A stretch of DNA of 64,000 bases from Rhinopomastus cyanomelas (Eukaryota > Chordata > Aves > Bucerotiformes > Rhinopomastidae). The translations under genes were made by a program, and so were the position numbers. Location of the stretch: assembly GCA_013400115.1 (NCBI GenBank), contig VXBP01004230.1, positions 186,001-250,000 on the forward strand, given 5' to 3'. Below, piece after piece: positions 44,290-56,300 of the stretch (positions within the stretch are counted from its first letter, which is position 1; each line of letters begins with the position of its first letter). Under the pieces are notes generated by a model. The model ran no database searches and was not told the origin of the DNA. It saw only the letters and a list, made by a program, of their open reading frames with translations.

Positions 44290-47200
44290 GAATTTTGCAA
44301 TTCAGGCTGAGGGTTACACAAAAGATGGAGACACCTGAAAATGCAGGGGTGGCTTCCCACCGTCAGGGAGAATTAGCCTGCTGGCTGGCAGGAGAGAGAG
44401 GGGCTTTGGTTTCATGAATCACCTACAGCCACAACACTGGTCAGCAGTGGCACTGTACAACAAAATCACCTTCTTCCAGATGCCCTCAGCTCTGTAACGG
44501 CAGAGCTACGGTGTTTGGTTTTTTTCATTGCAAATGAATGCTAAGCTCTGAGGGTTTGCAGTGCTCTGGGGTGTATCTTACCTAAATTTGCTAAGACGTG
44601 CTCTCAGCCCTGACTCCATGCCACCACAGCTCCCCTCCTTATCTTCTTTTTTGTTCTGGTATGTGAAACACCAGCATCACTAAGTGCAGGAAGTACAGCT
44701 GTATTCCGTTTATAGTCCTACTGCCATTCTTCATTTGTTGTATCTGTCCTTTGCTGGTCTGGAAAAATCTAAACCAGAGGGAGCCAATTTCTCATAACAT
44801 CAGAAACACAGGATCATATTAGAACAACAGGATCACTTCCATTCTAGATGTGAGCCGCTCCGTTTCTTTCTCCTGATTAAATATCACTTTGAAGGAGGTC
44901 TAGCCCGTTGTTTGAAAACTCCTTTAGAAAAGCTGAGGGTTTTTCCCACAGAATACTCCCACTATCTGTACGATCATTATTCTTTGCATCCTTTATGCCA
45001 GAGTAGATGAAAACAATAACCTTTGCAGAAATGGGAAATCAAACATTGACAACGGTTTTCCTGGGCTGGCCCTGGGGTGGTTTTGGTCACCTGTGTGCTG
45101 CCACTGATGAGGAAAGTGCTCAGTTTCAGAGCTGACCCAACGCACTCAACGTTTCATTCCTGTGGCAGTTTGTCCCACACACATTTGCCATTTGCCCACC
45201 TCTGTTCCAGCTACACTGGTGAACCTTCTCAAAACAGGAAAAGCATTTCCTACGCTGGCCGCATCACGCAGCTCTGATTCACTGTGACTTATCCTGGCAT
45301 GGAGGCCAGCTCGTCCTGCTGGCTGGTGTGCTTTATGACAATGCTGTAGCTGTCTGCTGGTGCTTGCACGATCATGAGCGGCGTGCCTAATTTGACACGA
45401 GATACCCTCAGCCACAAGTAGAGCAGAATCTTCTGAGCAATGGCAGAAGCAAAACAACTCACATTCATCCCCACTTCTGTCTCTTTGCAACTTCAGGCTA
45501 ACCCTGGGACGTGGTCGGAGTTTGCTGAGGTGTTACTTCTTTGTAGGAGCTTCAAAAGGACTCTGACTGAGTGCTGCTCAGAGCTTTCCCTGACTTATAC
45601 CTGTTGCCTGTTTCAGTGCATAAGGTGTACATGCCACAGTCCAGGCCAAAGAAGAAGATGCTCATAATGAAAGAAATGCTGTCTTCTCCTTCCTCTTGAC
45701 ATCCCAGGCAGCAAACTAGTAGGAAATTTATGCAGAGGTCCTCTTCATCTTTATGCTGAGACAAATTGGTCCCTTATGTCTCAAATAATGGATTTGCAAT
45801 ATATTACTTCCTGCAAAATCTGACCTTTTATGTCAGGTGGGCTGCAGCTGCAAGTGCCACCTGAATGTTCCTCTTAGGCTGCTTACAAAGTCTGAACAGG
45901 CTTATCTGCAGGGACCTCAGAGATCCCTCCTCTCCAGGGCAATGTGTGCTGTAGACACACTTCTCCTGGCTTATTTTTCAGTCCCACTCTTGGGGCCGTT
46001 CATGGTCCCTGGGAGGTTCAGGTGCTTCTCTTGGGAGTTCACAGCTGTGGTGAGGTTGTGAAAAGAGATGCATATGGCTAAGCTATGTCTGCATGGAGCA
46101 CTGGGACAAACACCCCAGTTCTTCCAGCGCAGCTGCAACAGGCAAGAACCTGACACAACAGTGCAGAGCTGGGTAACTGAGCGCTACCTGGCTTGAAGGA
46201 GCAATCCAGGATTTTCTCAGCATTCCAAGACCACTGAGGAACATGTCCTCAGGAGGCAATGTCTCACAGCTATCCCACTTGCCTGAAACACCACATGTCG
46301 AGGAATTTAATGTGAGCACAGCGGGCCAGGTTTGCATTTTGCCTGTTGCCTCTTCATGCTTCCCAAACGCTGCAAAAAGGGCCAAGCGCCAAAGGGAAGG
46401 CAGCCCTTGGCTGCCATGCTTCGTGCCACTGGAAATCCAGCAGGCTCCTGCCACCATATGCTGCAGGTTGCTCAGGGAGGGGACGCTCTCTTGTGCCTGT
46501 CACTTGAGCCTTCTATTCCTTGTAACAGGTTCAGGGCTGGTGGTGACAGCTTTGCACCTAAGGGTGAGACACTTCATTTAGATCGGGCACCTGTGGCTCC
46601 CTTGTCCTCTGGGTGAGGATAGATCGTCGTTAAATACTGTGTTTGTTACCTACTCCATAAGCAAGAAATCAGACTGTGCAAGGGAGGTGAGGAGGCACAA
46701 CATGTAAAAAACATGTCCTCCCACTCTCACTCTTCTGCAGGATAGGCGATGTTTGACTTCACACCCAGGGAAGCAGCTGAGAAATCCTTCAGATGGTTAA
46801 ACATTTCAAATGCTTTAGATGGGCAAATGTCCTAGATTTTAAACATTTCACAGAAGTACTGGAATTCCAAAGTGGGCTATGAAATGTTTGTAAAGACATT
46901 CTTACCCTCCCTCTGCTGACATCAGAACAAATAATGGGGTAAGGGAGGGAAGGCAGGAATTCCAGGGTAACCGGAAAGTGAATGGGTGATGCTAGGTTTC
47001 AAAAGTCATTCCTCATCTTCACAGAGGATGTGCTGCCCTTGGGTTTGGTCCCCCTTGTTTCAGAGACTCTTGAATTTCGGTTGAAAGTTTGCCATTTCAG
47101 TTTAATAGCATTTATGTTTTGAGTGATGCTTTCCGTCTCAGAGGGCTGCGGTTCTGGTGACCCTGGGCTGAGGGTTGGGCTAACCGACAGTCACAGGGGA

Positions 47201-48820
47201 CTCCGAAAGGGCAAATTGCCGGTGGTGGTAAATTACCTCCTAGTAAGAGGAAAACGTGTGTTCTGGAATATGTAATACTGCTCCTCAGCAGTGCTCAGCT
47301 CCAGCTTCTCTTTTGGCAGCAGGACGTGACTGATCTTTGTTTCACTCCGCAGCGAATACGATGCCGGTGAAAAGTCTCGGCCTGACCGCCCTCGAAATTG
47401 AGCCCTGTGGAAGCCCTCAGCAAAGTGGCAAAGGATCCTGGCTACAGGCTGTTCTTCTCATCCGGTTTCAATGATGGAAGAGGAAACAGAGTTTATACAA
47501 ACTCCAGCCCAACCCCCAGAAACATCTTGCTTTGTTTATGTTCCGAGCTAAGCCTGTGACTCTAGCTGTTCAGAAGAGCTATCCAGACATTTTGCCATCT
47601 GACTGACTTCACATCTATTCCTTGATCTCATCAAGAGATCTGGCTCTTAGCTCCCGTCCGTGACGTCCCACTTTTCTCTCTCCCTCTCTCTCGCTCTGCT
47701 CTTGGCGTCTGAAAGATCCCTGTATAGTGTGATTATGCAACCATGCAAATGGACCCAGCTCTTTTCATTTACAGCAAACCCCGCTTTGGCTCTCCTAAGC
47801 AAATAAACTCATCGGTGAGAGACAGGCTGTAGAAGGTAGCAGGAAGGGAGGTTTATGTGTCTGTGTTTGAATGCTCAAAGATGGTATTAGAGATAGAAAC
47901 AGACTATTTGAACTAAACTGGTGTGCCACCATCTCTCCACAGGAACTAGCTTCAGTTAATAGACTCCGACAGCTCTCCTCTGAATCCTTTCCCCTAGGAA
48001 ATGGCAGAAACTCGTCTTCCTGGTTGTTTTCCTCAGCTGGAGGCCTCCCCCCACTTCACCTGCTCAACCCCGAGCTGCGGGGGAATTAGCAGAGCAGCTC
48101 TCCCAGAAGGTTAATTTGCACCCTCCCACTGTAAACAGGCAGTTGCCTTTTTCACTTTGCACCCAGGCAGGAGGGCCTTGGGGGGCAGTTAACCGAGCTG
48201 TCGCTGCTGGTGATTCTGCACCAGGCTCCCAGCAAAAGAGCCCCCAGCACCTGGCAGCGACTGAGGAGTGAGGAAGTGCCTTACACAGGAAGTGGGGAAA
48301 GCAAAATGCACCAACCTTGTGCTGCTGAATGATTCGAGTCATCTCAGTGACCTCATGTTAGCTCCATGAGGGAATCTGCCCTTCTCCACCAGGGCTGGAG
48401 AAAGACAAGTTCAGTTCTGGTGGCCTTTCACACCACAGTGCCCACACTGACAGAGCTTGGTGGCCTTTACCTCACGGGATGCTGCCATGGACCACTGTTG
48501 CGTCACCATGTGCTGACAGCAGCAGTTCCGGGCAGGCTGGGGTCTCCCACAGGTGTAGGCTGCAGGCCTGTGCCCATCCTCCTCAGGCAAGCCCGTCCTC
48601 ACCCTCTGGAGGTGGTGCCGCATTGTCGGCACAGCCAAAAGGGTACGCTGGCTCTCTCCAGAAAAGCTGTTTCTCCATTTCACCGCCTTTGAGGAGGGTC
48701 TTATCTACTCCGAAAGTTCCCCTTATTGAGTCACCAGGGTCCCTGTATCCATCCAGTTCCCCTCACTGGGCAACCAGAGCTTCTGCCCACACCTGGAGCT
48801 CTGTGCTGTGGCTGGCCAGG
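44290..48820. other. Intergenic, CR1-free, nothing recognised
   Basis: 4.5 kb without CR1. Includes a pyrimidine tract at 47675-47702 and an octamer ATGCAAAT at 47742-47749. No gene found. Confidence 0.5.
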
Positions 48821-48829
48821 ACAAGTCAC

Positions 48830-49400
48830 GCCATGCAGCAGGCGCAGGCCGACAGGGCCGCCTGCCGGGCCCCTCTCCCCGGCTCTCCCGCCGGCGATGC
48901 GCGGCGCTCGATCAGGGCCGGGGGACTGCCGGAGCCAGGCCCAGAGCGGCTCCCCGGTGTAGGGCTCGGCCCGGCCGCGCCGCACAGCCTGCAGGGGGCG
49001 CCCTTTCCCGCCGCGCCAGGCTTGGCCCCGCCTCCAGCGGCGCGGTGGGGCTCGGGGCCCGCCTGGGGCAGCCACGGGGGCGCGGGGTTCGCAGCGGGGT
49101 CCGGCACGTCCGCCTGCGCCGCCTCTTTTTCTCCCTTTTCTCTTTTTTCCCCCCCTTTTTTTTGTCCTGTCACAGCAGAGTGGCCTTGGTGCTGCCTCTC
49201 CCCTGGAGCTGCACTCGCAGCGCGGTGCCCGTGCCTGCCCCTCACGCACCCCCCTCCCGCAGCTCCCACCATCGGGCGGAGCTAGACAGCGGCCTCGAAG
49301 GGCGGCCGGCGCTGCCGGGGCCCGGCCGGGTGCGGGCGCCATGGCTCTGGCGGGGCTCTCAGTGCACGAACCGATCTGCGATTGAGTCGTTCGTGCTGGG
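48830..49400. promoter_or_regulatory. Orphan CpG island
   Basis: A GC-rich stretch with dense CpG, comparable to the islands of the two known genes, but with no recognised gene attached on either side. A CTCF-like site lies within. It could be the promoter of a non-coding transcript or of a gene whose coding exons lie beyond 64 kb or are unrecognised. Confidence 0.65.
48988..49002 (+). promoter_or_regulatory. CTCF-like site
   Basis: CCTGCAGGGGGCGCC fits the CTCF core CCASYAGRKGGCRS with one mismatch. Confidence 0.5.
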
Positions 49401-49789
49401 AGTAGCGGGATGAGTAGGGACCCTGCGAGCTTCTCCCGTTGGGGCTGGCAGTGAGGTTCTCAGGGCAGCGTGGATGGCTGTACTGCTGCTCTGAGCTCCT
49501 CCGTTCAGTCAGCTGAGGCGCTCAGGCCGCGTCCTGGTGAGAGGACTCTTCAGGAGGAAAAGAAAGCGCCCAAACTCCCTCACCCCCACCACCAAACTCA
49601 CTGGCCATCTGAGCACCAAGAGGACCTACCACATCGCTAAATTGGCACCATCCTTTTGTGAGGGATTTGTTCCCCTTTTCTTTTGGAGATGTGTCTGTAA
49701 TCAAAGAACCTCTGGGAATTGCCCAGTTCCTTAAATATTGAGAGATTATGCCTGCAGGGTACCCGGACATAATCTGAAACCCTGCAGGT

Positions 49790-49950
49790 AAAGGTGGTTG
49801 GGGCCCCATCCCTGGAGGTGTTTAAGACCAGGCTGGATGAGGCTCTGGCCAGACTCATCTAGGATGGGATGTCCCTGCCCATGGCAGAGGGGTTAGAACT
49901 GGATGGTCCCGTGGTCCCTTCCAATCCTGACTGATTCTGTGATTCTATAA
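49790..49950 (+). mobile_element. CR1 LINE, 3' fragment
   Basis: GGGGCCCCATCCCTGGAGGT to GATTCTGTGATTCTATAA. Confidence 0.88.
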
Positions 49951-50134
49951 CTTCTTCCCAGTGAGGGTGACAGGGCACTGGAGGGGGCTGCCCAGGGGGT
50001 TTGTGGAATCTCCTTCTCTGGAGATGTTTAAAACCCACCTGGACTTGCTCTATGTGATCCTGCTGTGGCAGCGGGATTGGACTGGATGATCTTTCACCGT
50101 CCCTTCCAATCCCTAATGTTCTGTGATTCTGTGA
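49951..50134 (+). mobile_element. CR1 LINE, abutting the previous copy
   Basis: CTTCTTCCCAGTGAGGGTGA to TTCTGTGATTCTGTGA. The second element starts exactly at the octamer tail of the first. Confidence 0.9.
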
Positions 50135-51086
50135 AACAACAGTGATCAGTGTATGCTGCCCATTCATGTTAATAGCCAAAACCTCTGTAGCACAGGACTC
50201 TCCTCTAGGCCCCCGATCTGCCCTTTTCAAATCCTGCTGGAGCGTCCCATAGGTCCAACCTCTCTGATGTACAGGGGGATGCACAGTCACAAGTTCCTCC
50301 TCCTGATAAAAAGCAGCTTTGAGACTGGGAGCTGTGCTGCCCTGTAATTAATGTACACTCAGCCTCAAACACGCAGTGACAACAACTTAAATGTCAACAT
50401 TCCTAGTTAATCCCTTGCTAACAAAATATGCCTGGAAAGAGATGGCTCTGCACAGCCTCCAGTGAACAAGATCTTACATTAGCAATGCAAGCATGTGTGA
50501 GAGAGATTCCCTCAGTTTGACCAATGAATCCAAAAGATTGGCTTTGATAATCACAGCTGTAAATGATGCATTTGATCTCCTTAGTGAAAAAATTGACTGC
50601 CTGTGGCAGAGCGTACAAACTCTCCTCTGCCCAAGCCCTCCTCCCGGGCAGCAGCAGGCTGGTCTTCCTGGGTGGTGTCTGTATGACAAGAGATGTTCTT
50701 TCTGTTCTCTGATGTTCACTGCTGTTCTCTTTGCTCAGCAAGGTGTGCATAGACTCTTCCTGAGTCATGTTTTCCAGCCCAAGCAGGTGGCAATACTGAG
50801 AAGGAGGTTATAGTGGGTGATTTATTTTGGTACCCTCTCACGAGCATTGGAGCAGGGGCCATGAACAGGTGGTGTTTGGAGTCCTCTCTGTATGTGTTCA
50901 GGCCAGCCTTGTGCTTCCTGGGAAGCCTGGGCAGACCTCGAGTGATATTGTTGTCGTCTCCCTGCAACTGTTTTAAACCTGCAGCACAGGTGAAAAGCAG
51001 AGCACCCAAGAAGAGGAGATGAAGTTCCTCACTCTTCAAAGCAGTCTGATGTTTTCAGTGCCCTGGCTCTCTACAGGCAAGAGACT

Positions 51087-51255
51087 ACAGAATCACAGAA
51101 TATCTGCAGCTGGAAGTGAACTTTAAGGTCATCAAGCCGAACCTTCAAGCCAGCACTGCCACGTCCCTAAGCACCAGGTTCACATGTTGTTTAAATACCT
51201 CCACAGATGGTGACTCCACCATTGCCCTGGGCAGCCTCTTCCTGCACTTCCAAGG
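51087..51255 (-). mobile_element. CR1 LINE, degraded
   Basis: ACAGAATCACAGAATATCTG to GCCCTGGGCAGCCTCTTCCT. Confidence 0.85.
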
Positions 51256-52197
51256 CTGACACCCTCAGACACAGGGCAGCAGCATCTGCCTTGCAGGCTG
51301 CACAGCCTGGGGGGCACTGACACAGAGTTTCTTGCCTGTCCTGAGCAACATACTTACCCAGCAAAAAAAACACTGTAAAAAAGGCAGAAGGACATTTTTC
51401 TGGGGATCACCTGGATGAAACACACAGTCCTTGCATTCTCTGATCCTCTGTGTCTGCGGTGTGCTGTCAAGGATGGGGGAGTTTTGCTGTGCTGCCTGTG
51501 GTTTCCAGTCACTGGGTTCCTGCATGCCAGCATCACCTTTCCCCTGATGATAAAGCAATACTGCTTTCCCCTGCATTTCATGGTGGAGGCTTTTCCCCTT
51601 TTTTTTCTCTTTGTCACTTCCTTTCTGAAAGATGTCTGAGGGGTGCTCTCCCTGCCGTTATCTCAGTCTCTCATTTCAGCCTGACTGTTCCTGCTCTCTT
51701 TCTCACACCGCCTCTTGTATTCTGCTTTGTTCTACCACCACCACCTGTCACCAAAGCCTCTTCCTTCCCTACTGTGTTATCTTCTAGAGACCTATCGATC
51801 TTATTTTTCTCCATCCCTAGTCTCTGCCTTCCATTATTTTCTAAAATGTCTTTCTCCATCTTCCTCTTTCCCACTTCCCAGCACTTGCCAGTGCCTTAGC
51901 GACCCCTCCGCAGCGTCCTGCCATGGAATCATCGTTCCACTGAACACATGGTCACCCCGTGACTGCTGTACACCACGACTGCACAGCAACACTCCCTTCC
52001 ACAGCACTTCAGCCCTGCTCATGTTCACTCAGTGTCCTGTGTGAACAGTTTGCGCATCCACTGCCATCCCGGCTTCGGGCAAGAGGCCCTGGGGGGTTGG
52101 ACGGTAGGACCCTCCAGTATGTCCTGCTCACAGCAGTCTGAAGCAGGCTTCTGGGCTACCCTGAGCTTTGCTGCAGAGCCACCCTCTTCTCTGGCTG

Positions 52198-52386
52198 TCA
52201 TAGAATCAGAGAATTATTGAGGCTGGGAAAGATCTCTATGATCATCCAGCCCAGCCTATGACCTAACACCACCACAACCTAGATCTGGGCACTAACCCAG
52301 ATGTCCAGCCTTTTCGTAAACACCTCCAGGGACAGTGACTCTTTGACTCTTCTGTCTCCTTCCGCAGTCCACTGCAGTGTCTGATA
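52198..52386 (-). mobile_element. CR1 LINE, degraded
   Basis: TCATAGAATCAGAGAATTAT to CAGTCCACTGCAGTGTCTGA, beside the coiled-coil pseudogene segment. Confidence 0.85.
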
Positions 52387-52689
52387 AAAATAAAATAAAA
52401 GAAATAAACAACCTAGACCCTCTGAGCTGGGAGTCTCCAGGCAGGCACAAGCACCCAGTACAGCCCAATCAGCTCAGCAGGGCCAGGGGACGTTCACCAA
52501 AGGCCACTGGGGGATCCGCTCCTTGTCTGAGCCAGGGACACACACACTGAGGTCCCTTCGGCACCACCAGGTGCTGTGGGACAGTCGGGGGGCTCTAGAA
52601 AGGATAACCCCAAATTCAGGTCGAGGGACACCGGCACTGGCTGAGCTAACAGATGCCGCCATCTCCCTCACCACTTCTCCCACTGATGG

Positions 52690-53345
52690 ACCACACCAGC
52701 TCCTGCACAAAATTCATCTTGGAAGCCACCTGCTTGGCCAGTACCTTGTAATGGTTTTCTAGCTTTTGGTACCTCCTCTTGAGGCCACTGGCCACCTGCA
52801 TCATACTCTTGGTCTCCTCCTGCACCTGCTTCTTCAGGGCCTCTGTCTTCTGCAGGATCTACCAGAGGTCCTAGCTGATGCTCTCATTCTTCTCTTTGTA
52901 CCATGACTCTTTCTCCTTACAGATGGAGAGCAGGGCTTCAGTGTTCTCTTGGAAGGACTTCTTGTTTCTCTCCAGCTCTTGGAATTTCTCCTCAGCTGCA
53001 GCCACCTCCTCCATGACCTTGGAGAAGCACTCAAAGCTGACATAGGTGTTGTTGAGGGGCATGCTGGAGTGCTACTTGATACTCCTCGTCGAAGTTGTGG
53101 TTGACAGCAGAGATGTTGCTCAGAGTTTCCTGCTTCGTTTTCCCCTGGACGGGGAAAGTTGTAAGTGATGACCCTGATGCTCCTTTTTGCAGATTCTCAC
53201 GCCCCAGAGTCGTTCCTCATGGATGTATTTGCTCTGGTATTCCTCATTGCTCCTCCACAGGGCTCTTGGGGGCTGCAGTTGTTGCACCTCTCCACTGTCC
53301 CTACCCATAGCTGCTTTGCCTGGTCCTCCTCGCCTCAGAGGCACT
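52690..53345 (-). pseudogene. Broken coiled-coil protein segment, unidentified
   Basis: On the minus strand, pieces in shifted frames read MGRDSGEVQQLQPPRALWRS, then TFPVQGKTKQETLSNISAVN with HNFDEEYQ, then NNTYVSFECFSKVMEEVAAA with EEKFQELERNKKSFQENTEA, a TAG at the ISED-like point, another TAG, then ILQKTEALKKQVQEETKSMM and LENHYKVLAKQVASKMNFVQ. The heptad-like Leu/Lys/Glu pattern over about 110 residues is a coiled coil. No introns are evident and there are at least two in-frame stops and one frameshift, suggesting a processed or decayed gene copy. No poly(A) tail was seen. I do not recognise the parent protein. Confidence 0.6.
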
Positions 53346-53349
53346 GAGC

Positions 53350-56300
53350 CCTGCTAGACCCTGCACACTGCTGGCCCTCTAGTCCCCGGTGGGTTGACAA
53401 TGCAAGGGCTTTGTTCAGCTTAAGCCAACATGGAAAGATGTGACTTCTGGGCTAGGATGATCTCCCTAATTATTTAGTAATGAGTCTAAGGTGCTTGAGT
53501 CCAAGTAACTGTTCGAATTTGCTTTGTGCAGCCCTGAGCCACCCTCTTTCCCATCTTGCTGCGCCCAAACAAGCGTGAAACACACTCCAGAGATAATTGG
53601 ATATTTTCGAAGGCTCTCCATCGCACTGCAGAACTTGCAGTGTTTCCATCGTTCCCTGCCCTTGCCTGATTCCTGACTCTCTTCCCATGTGCAGCAACTG
53701 TTTTCTATTTTTACTTCTGACAAAGGGTTGTGGGCTCAGAGGCTTCTCTTGTAGCTGTAGATGCAAAATGCCTGCTGCGTGGTGTTTGCAATGAAGGAAC
53801 AGCTCCTGGAAATTAACTAATTCACAGACCTAACTAATTAACTCTGCAACCACGCGGGGCTGTGGAGGAGTGTCAGTGTTGTTTCATTGCCAAGGGCACT
53901 GGGCTGGGGGAAGGAGGAAGATGGAGAGACCCATGTCTGCAATCCCAGCAGTTCCTCTCACCCCTGCCACTGTCGGCAAATCCCCGTGTCCCTGTTCCCT
54001 GCTCTCTGCTTCAGCCAAGCTGCTCAGGGCAGGAGCTGTTTCTCGTTGTGTTTATTCAATGCCTTGCACAGGGAGGCCTTGACACTGTCGTGGGCAAATT
54101 GCTGCTGTTGTACAAACAATAAATACTGGAGAGACACAGAATTTTGGAGTCAGACAGCACCAGATGTCAGTTTGTCCCTTTCTGGATTTTCTCCCTTTGC
54201 TATCTCTGCCTCAGGGGAATGTCTGCATCGTTCCGGCAGTAGCAGGTTGATTCCTCCATGGTGGTACTGCATCCCATGTCTTCTACTTCCCTCAGGCTCA
54301 AACCCAGTCCTCCCTGTAGCCAACAAAGAGATTCCTGTGAAATACATTAGAAGTGCACCAGGCTCTTCTGCCCTAAGCAACACAGTTTTGACATCAGCTG
54401 GCCAGAGCTTAGAGTATGCTGGGAGCCAGACAAGGCTACTCACACTATTTCAAGGCTCGAAGTTTGATAGGAGAGGTTTTTCCTCTATGCATCCTCCCAC
54501 AGAGCTTTGGTATGTCTGTGCTACCTGCCCTGACTCACTCTTCCCTCTGAGCATTCCACTGGAGCTCCCCAGGCAGTTCCACTGTGCAGTGATCACTGTC
54601 AGCATGTGGATGAGTAGTGAGCCCGCTGCCAGATGCTTGCTGAGAGACCACCAGGAGCTACCGTGACCTATGTGAGGGTCACCCCCACCTTCTACCTGCC
54701 ATCTGTCCCCAGACAGGCAGCAGAGTAACTGTGGCTTTTCCTTCCTGGGGCAGTGGTTAGGGCTGGGGCTTGCTGAGTAATGCACTGCTCAAATGGGTTT
54801 CTGAGGCTCAGGGCAGCCAGACCACACAAACCAGAAAAACCCTGTTCCACCGAGTCCCAGTGCGTCGAGGTGGTGACAGCTGGTGTAGTCTGGAACCAGG
54901 GATCGTGCCTGATGTTGTGGCTGTGTGTGCTCCCAGCTGACACACAGAGCTGGGGCATCATCCAGTGTGCAAGGAGGCAGAGGCACTCAGGCAGAGGACC
55001 TGGAATGAGGAGAGGAAATAAAATAATTGCTGGAAGAGGGAGGAGATCCATTCAGTGTGCCTTCCCACAGGATCGCCAGCCTGCGCTTGCCCAACGTGAG
55101 CTCTGGCCACCAGGGACAAAAGAGCTTTTCTGGTGGCTGACTGAAACTTGAGGAGAAGGCTCAGAGCCTGGCAGTGCTCACTGGGATACACGATGACAAC
55201 TGCCAGGCTGGGAGCGTGTGAGTGTGCGTGCTGAGGCATTCCTGGTGCTGGGACAGGTGACAGAAGTGACCTTCAGACCACTTTGGGATAAGCCCTTTCT
55301 CTTCTCTCATCAGAAGCAAATCTCCTTCTGTCACTCACTCCTCCTTTTGGACATTGTAAACATCCTGACCCCATGGTGCAAAAGCTAGTGCAAGGATACC
55401 TTTGCCAGTGAAAACTCAGGTGACTACACCCATGCAGCAGCTTGAAGCCCTGTGGCCTTCAAGGCTCTGTCCTTGATCCTGTGGAGCCATGAAAGCTGTG
55501 AACAAAGTAATAAGGGAAAGGCTTGTTACAGACACACTGCTGAACCAGAGCAGCAGAACTAGCATTGGACCTGAGCTGACTCAAGTCCCACTAGCTTTGC
55601 TACGCCTGTGTGCTCAGTACAGGGTTAGCAGCAGCAGAGCTAACTCTCCTGTGCCAGTGTCACCAAGGTGGAAGATGCCACAGGACCATGCAGAGGTACT
55701 CCTCAGGGCATTGGCTCACCTGCCAGATGCGTGCAGTGTAGCTTTCACGAGGGTTGCCTTGTCACCAGGTGTCATCCCTATCACTGCAGAGATGCATCTA
55801 ACTGTGATTCTCAGGTACATTTGCTTCATAGAGATCCCTCCAGTTATTGCTGTGGTTGGTGTCTGTGAGTCTGTAGAGAAACCAAAGACACATGAAAGTA
55901 CAAGAGTATTGAAAGCCTCCTCTTTGTCCTTTCATCCTGCAGGACTTTACATATTTGTCAGAACAGATGGTCAGAGGTCAATTATGAGGGCAGAACCAGA
56001 GCTGAGGAGATGTAATGATTAATCTAGCAAAACCACTACCTGTGGCTCAAGACCACTTGTGCTTTCTTGTTCTGCCAGACACCAAGGCAGAGGTGATGTC
56101 AGTCTCCTGTACCCAGCTCACACGTGACTTAGAGGCTGCACACTTTTTCACACCAGACCTGCCAGATGTCTGGACAACCTGCTACTGGGTAGGTCCTTAT
56201 TATACCCACAGAGGTAGGCTTTTTCTTTTGACCTGGCAGTGCTCAACATCATGCATTAAGCCAGCCCAGGCTTGCCCTCTGGCACCTTTACAGTAATCTG

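Noticed and set aside
45289..45474. Minus-strand frame with a protein-like stretch LGTPLMIVQAPADSYS
   Set aside because: Short, no splice sites in matching phase, no family recognised.
48479..49413. Several overlapping 150-270-codon frames on both strands
   Set aside because: GC-rich island with few stop codons; low-complexity Ala/Pro/Gly/Arg composition and no similarity recognised.
53887..54666. 259-codon plus-strand open frame
   Set aside because: No domain, no codon-like pattern, overlaps equally open frames on the other strand; treated as chance.
55489..56022. 177-codon plus-strand open frame
   Set aside because: No recognisable family or splice context; composition is not convincing.
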